From positions 1 through 36,456 of the forward strand of contig JAHCKS010000048.1 in NCBI GenBank assembly GCA_026125665.1: DNA of 36,456 nt, in the 5' to 3' direction. The notes under the pieces are model-generated. The model did not search any database, was not told the DNA's origin, and was given only the letters and a program-made list of their open reading frames with translations. Made by a program: the position numbers and the translations under genes. Shown here in pieces: positions 35,835 through 36,456 of the stretch. The first letter of the stretch is position 1; the number at the start of each line of letters is the position of its first letter. This stretch comes from Rubrivivax sp. (lineage in GTDB: Bacteria > Pseudomonadota > Gammaproteobacteria > Burkholderiales > Burkholderiaceae_C).

Positions 35835-35865
35835 CGTTCACTGCCCCCCGAGGGGGCGGTGAGCG
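35835..35865. repeat. Long hairpin element between tctB and tctA
   Basis: CGTTCACTGCCCCC (35835-35848) pairs with GGGGGCGGTGAGCG (35852-35865) around CGA. Twelve Watson-Crick and two G-U pairs give a 14-base RNA stem. It resembles extragenic hairpin repeats I recall from Comamonadaceae genomes. Inside the operon it could stabilise or limit the tctA part of the transcript. Confidence 0.6.
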
Positions 35866-35892
35866 CCTTCGCAACGGCCGGGTGGTGCTGAC

Positions 35893-36456
35893 ATGGCCGA
35901 GACCCTGCAACACCTGCTCGCCGGCTTCGGCGTCGCGCTGTCGGCCACCAACCTCGCCGTCGCGGCGCTCGGCGCGCTCATCGGCACCATCGTCGGCATG
36001 CTGCCGGGGCTGGGGCCGATCAACGGCGTGGCCATCCTGATGCCGCTCGCCTTCGCGCTCAAGCTTCCGCCCGAGACGGCACTGATCCTGCTGGCCGCGG
36101 TCTACATCGGCTGCGAGTTCGGCGGGCGAATCTCGTCGATCCTGCTGAACGTGCCGGGCGACGCCGGCGCGATCATGACCGCGCTCGACGGCTACCCGAT
36201 GGCCCGCCAGGGGCTGGGCGGCGTGGCGCTGTCGATCTCCGCGTGGAGCTCGTTCGTCGGCTCGGTGGTGGCCACGGTCGGCATCGTGCTCTTCGCGCCG
36301 CTGCTGGCGCGCTGGGCGCTCGCCTTCGGGCCGGCCGAGTACTTCGCGCTGATGTGCTTCGCCTTCGCCTGCATCACCGGGCTGATGGGCGACGCGCCGA
36401 TGAAGGCCGCGCTGGCGGCGGTGCTGGGGTTGTCGCTTTCCACCGTGGGCCTGGAC
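35893..36456 (+). CDS. tctA: Tripartite tricarboxylate transporter large membrane subunit (C-terminus beyond window)
   Basis: ATG 35893, open to the right edge (188 residues seen; the family is about 500). The TctA signature is clear: GTIVGMLPGLGPINGVAILMPL at about 33-54, then AAVYIGCEFGGRISSILLNVPGDAGAIMTALDGYPMARQG, which is the most conserved part of the family. TctA forms the transport channel driven by an ion gradient. The gene starts 82 bases after tctB, separated by the hairpin element. Confidence 0.94.
   Translation, partial: MAETLQHLLAGFGVALSATNLAVAALGALIGTIVGMLPGLGPINGVAILMPLAFALKLPPETALILLAAVYIGCEFGGRISSILLNVPGDAGAIMTALDGYPMARQGLGGVALSISAWSSFVGSVVATVGIVLFAPLLARWALAFGPAEYFALMCFAFACITGLMGDAPMKAALAAVLGLSLSTVGLD

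Noticed and set aside
35814-35891. A 25-codon frame between tctB and tctA as a gene
   Set aside because: It coincides with a hairpin repeat and has no ribosome-binding site of note; treated as part of the repeat element.

Overview
The window is about 36 kb of very GC-rich DNA. Coding density is high, most codons end in G or C, and many starts overlap the previous stop (ATGA or GTGA). Gene content (TctC/Bug-type binding protein with TctB and TctA, UbiX/UbiD, three-subunit molybdenum hydroxylase, de novo NAD genes, TctD/TctE-like two-component pair) points to a betaproteobacterium of the Burkholderiales, probably a Rubrivivax/Leptothrix/Comamonadaceae-like lineage. That placement is an inference from gene families and base composition. 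I see no rRNA, tRNA, CRISPR array, transposase or phage gene.

Region 1 (1-6053) is membrane and signalling. Two overlapping membrane protein genes of unknown function lie on the minus strand; the first runs off the left edge. Two Ser/Thr protein kinases then face each other. One joins an N-terminal kinase to a C-terminal dCache-like sensor and HAMP. The other joins a kinase to a cyclic-nucleotide-binding domain.

Region 2 (6263-21921) looks like one catabolic island. A LysR regulator and an MFS transporter run leftward. Diverging from them is a nine-gene rightward operon: ABC importer (binding protein, ATPase, permease), an 8-oxoguanine-deaminase-like amidohydrolase, UbiX, the three molybdenum hydroxylase subunits, and a CobW/G3E metallochaperone GTPase. 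Converging on it is a three-gene leftward operon: a UbiD-type decarboxylase and two paralogous amidohydrolase_2 proteins, one of which has lost three metal-binding histidines. Together they suggest import, hydroxylation, deamination and prenyl-FMN decarboxylation of a (hetero)aromatic compound. I cannot name the substrate and do not recognise the set as a described pathway.

Region 3 (22140-26969) is mainly de novo NAD synthesis: nadA and nadC overlap, a ComFB-like gene and a GNAT-like gene follow, and nadB converges behind a strong bidirectional hairpin terminator.

Region 4 (27230-36456) starts with an unusual protein ending in a roadblock/LC7-like domain. A TctD/TctE-like response regulator and sensor kinase follow. 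Then come an exported amidohydrolase, a zinc alcohol dehydrogenase lacking its structural-zinc lobe, a divergent FadR-type GntR regulator with several palindromes in the shared promoter region, and tctC-tctB-tctA (tctA cut by the right edge). This last block resembles uptake and oxidation of a carboxylate or sugar acid under local control.
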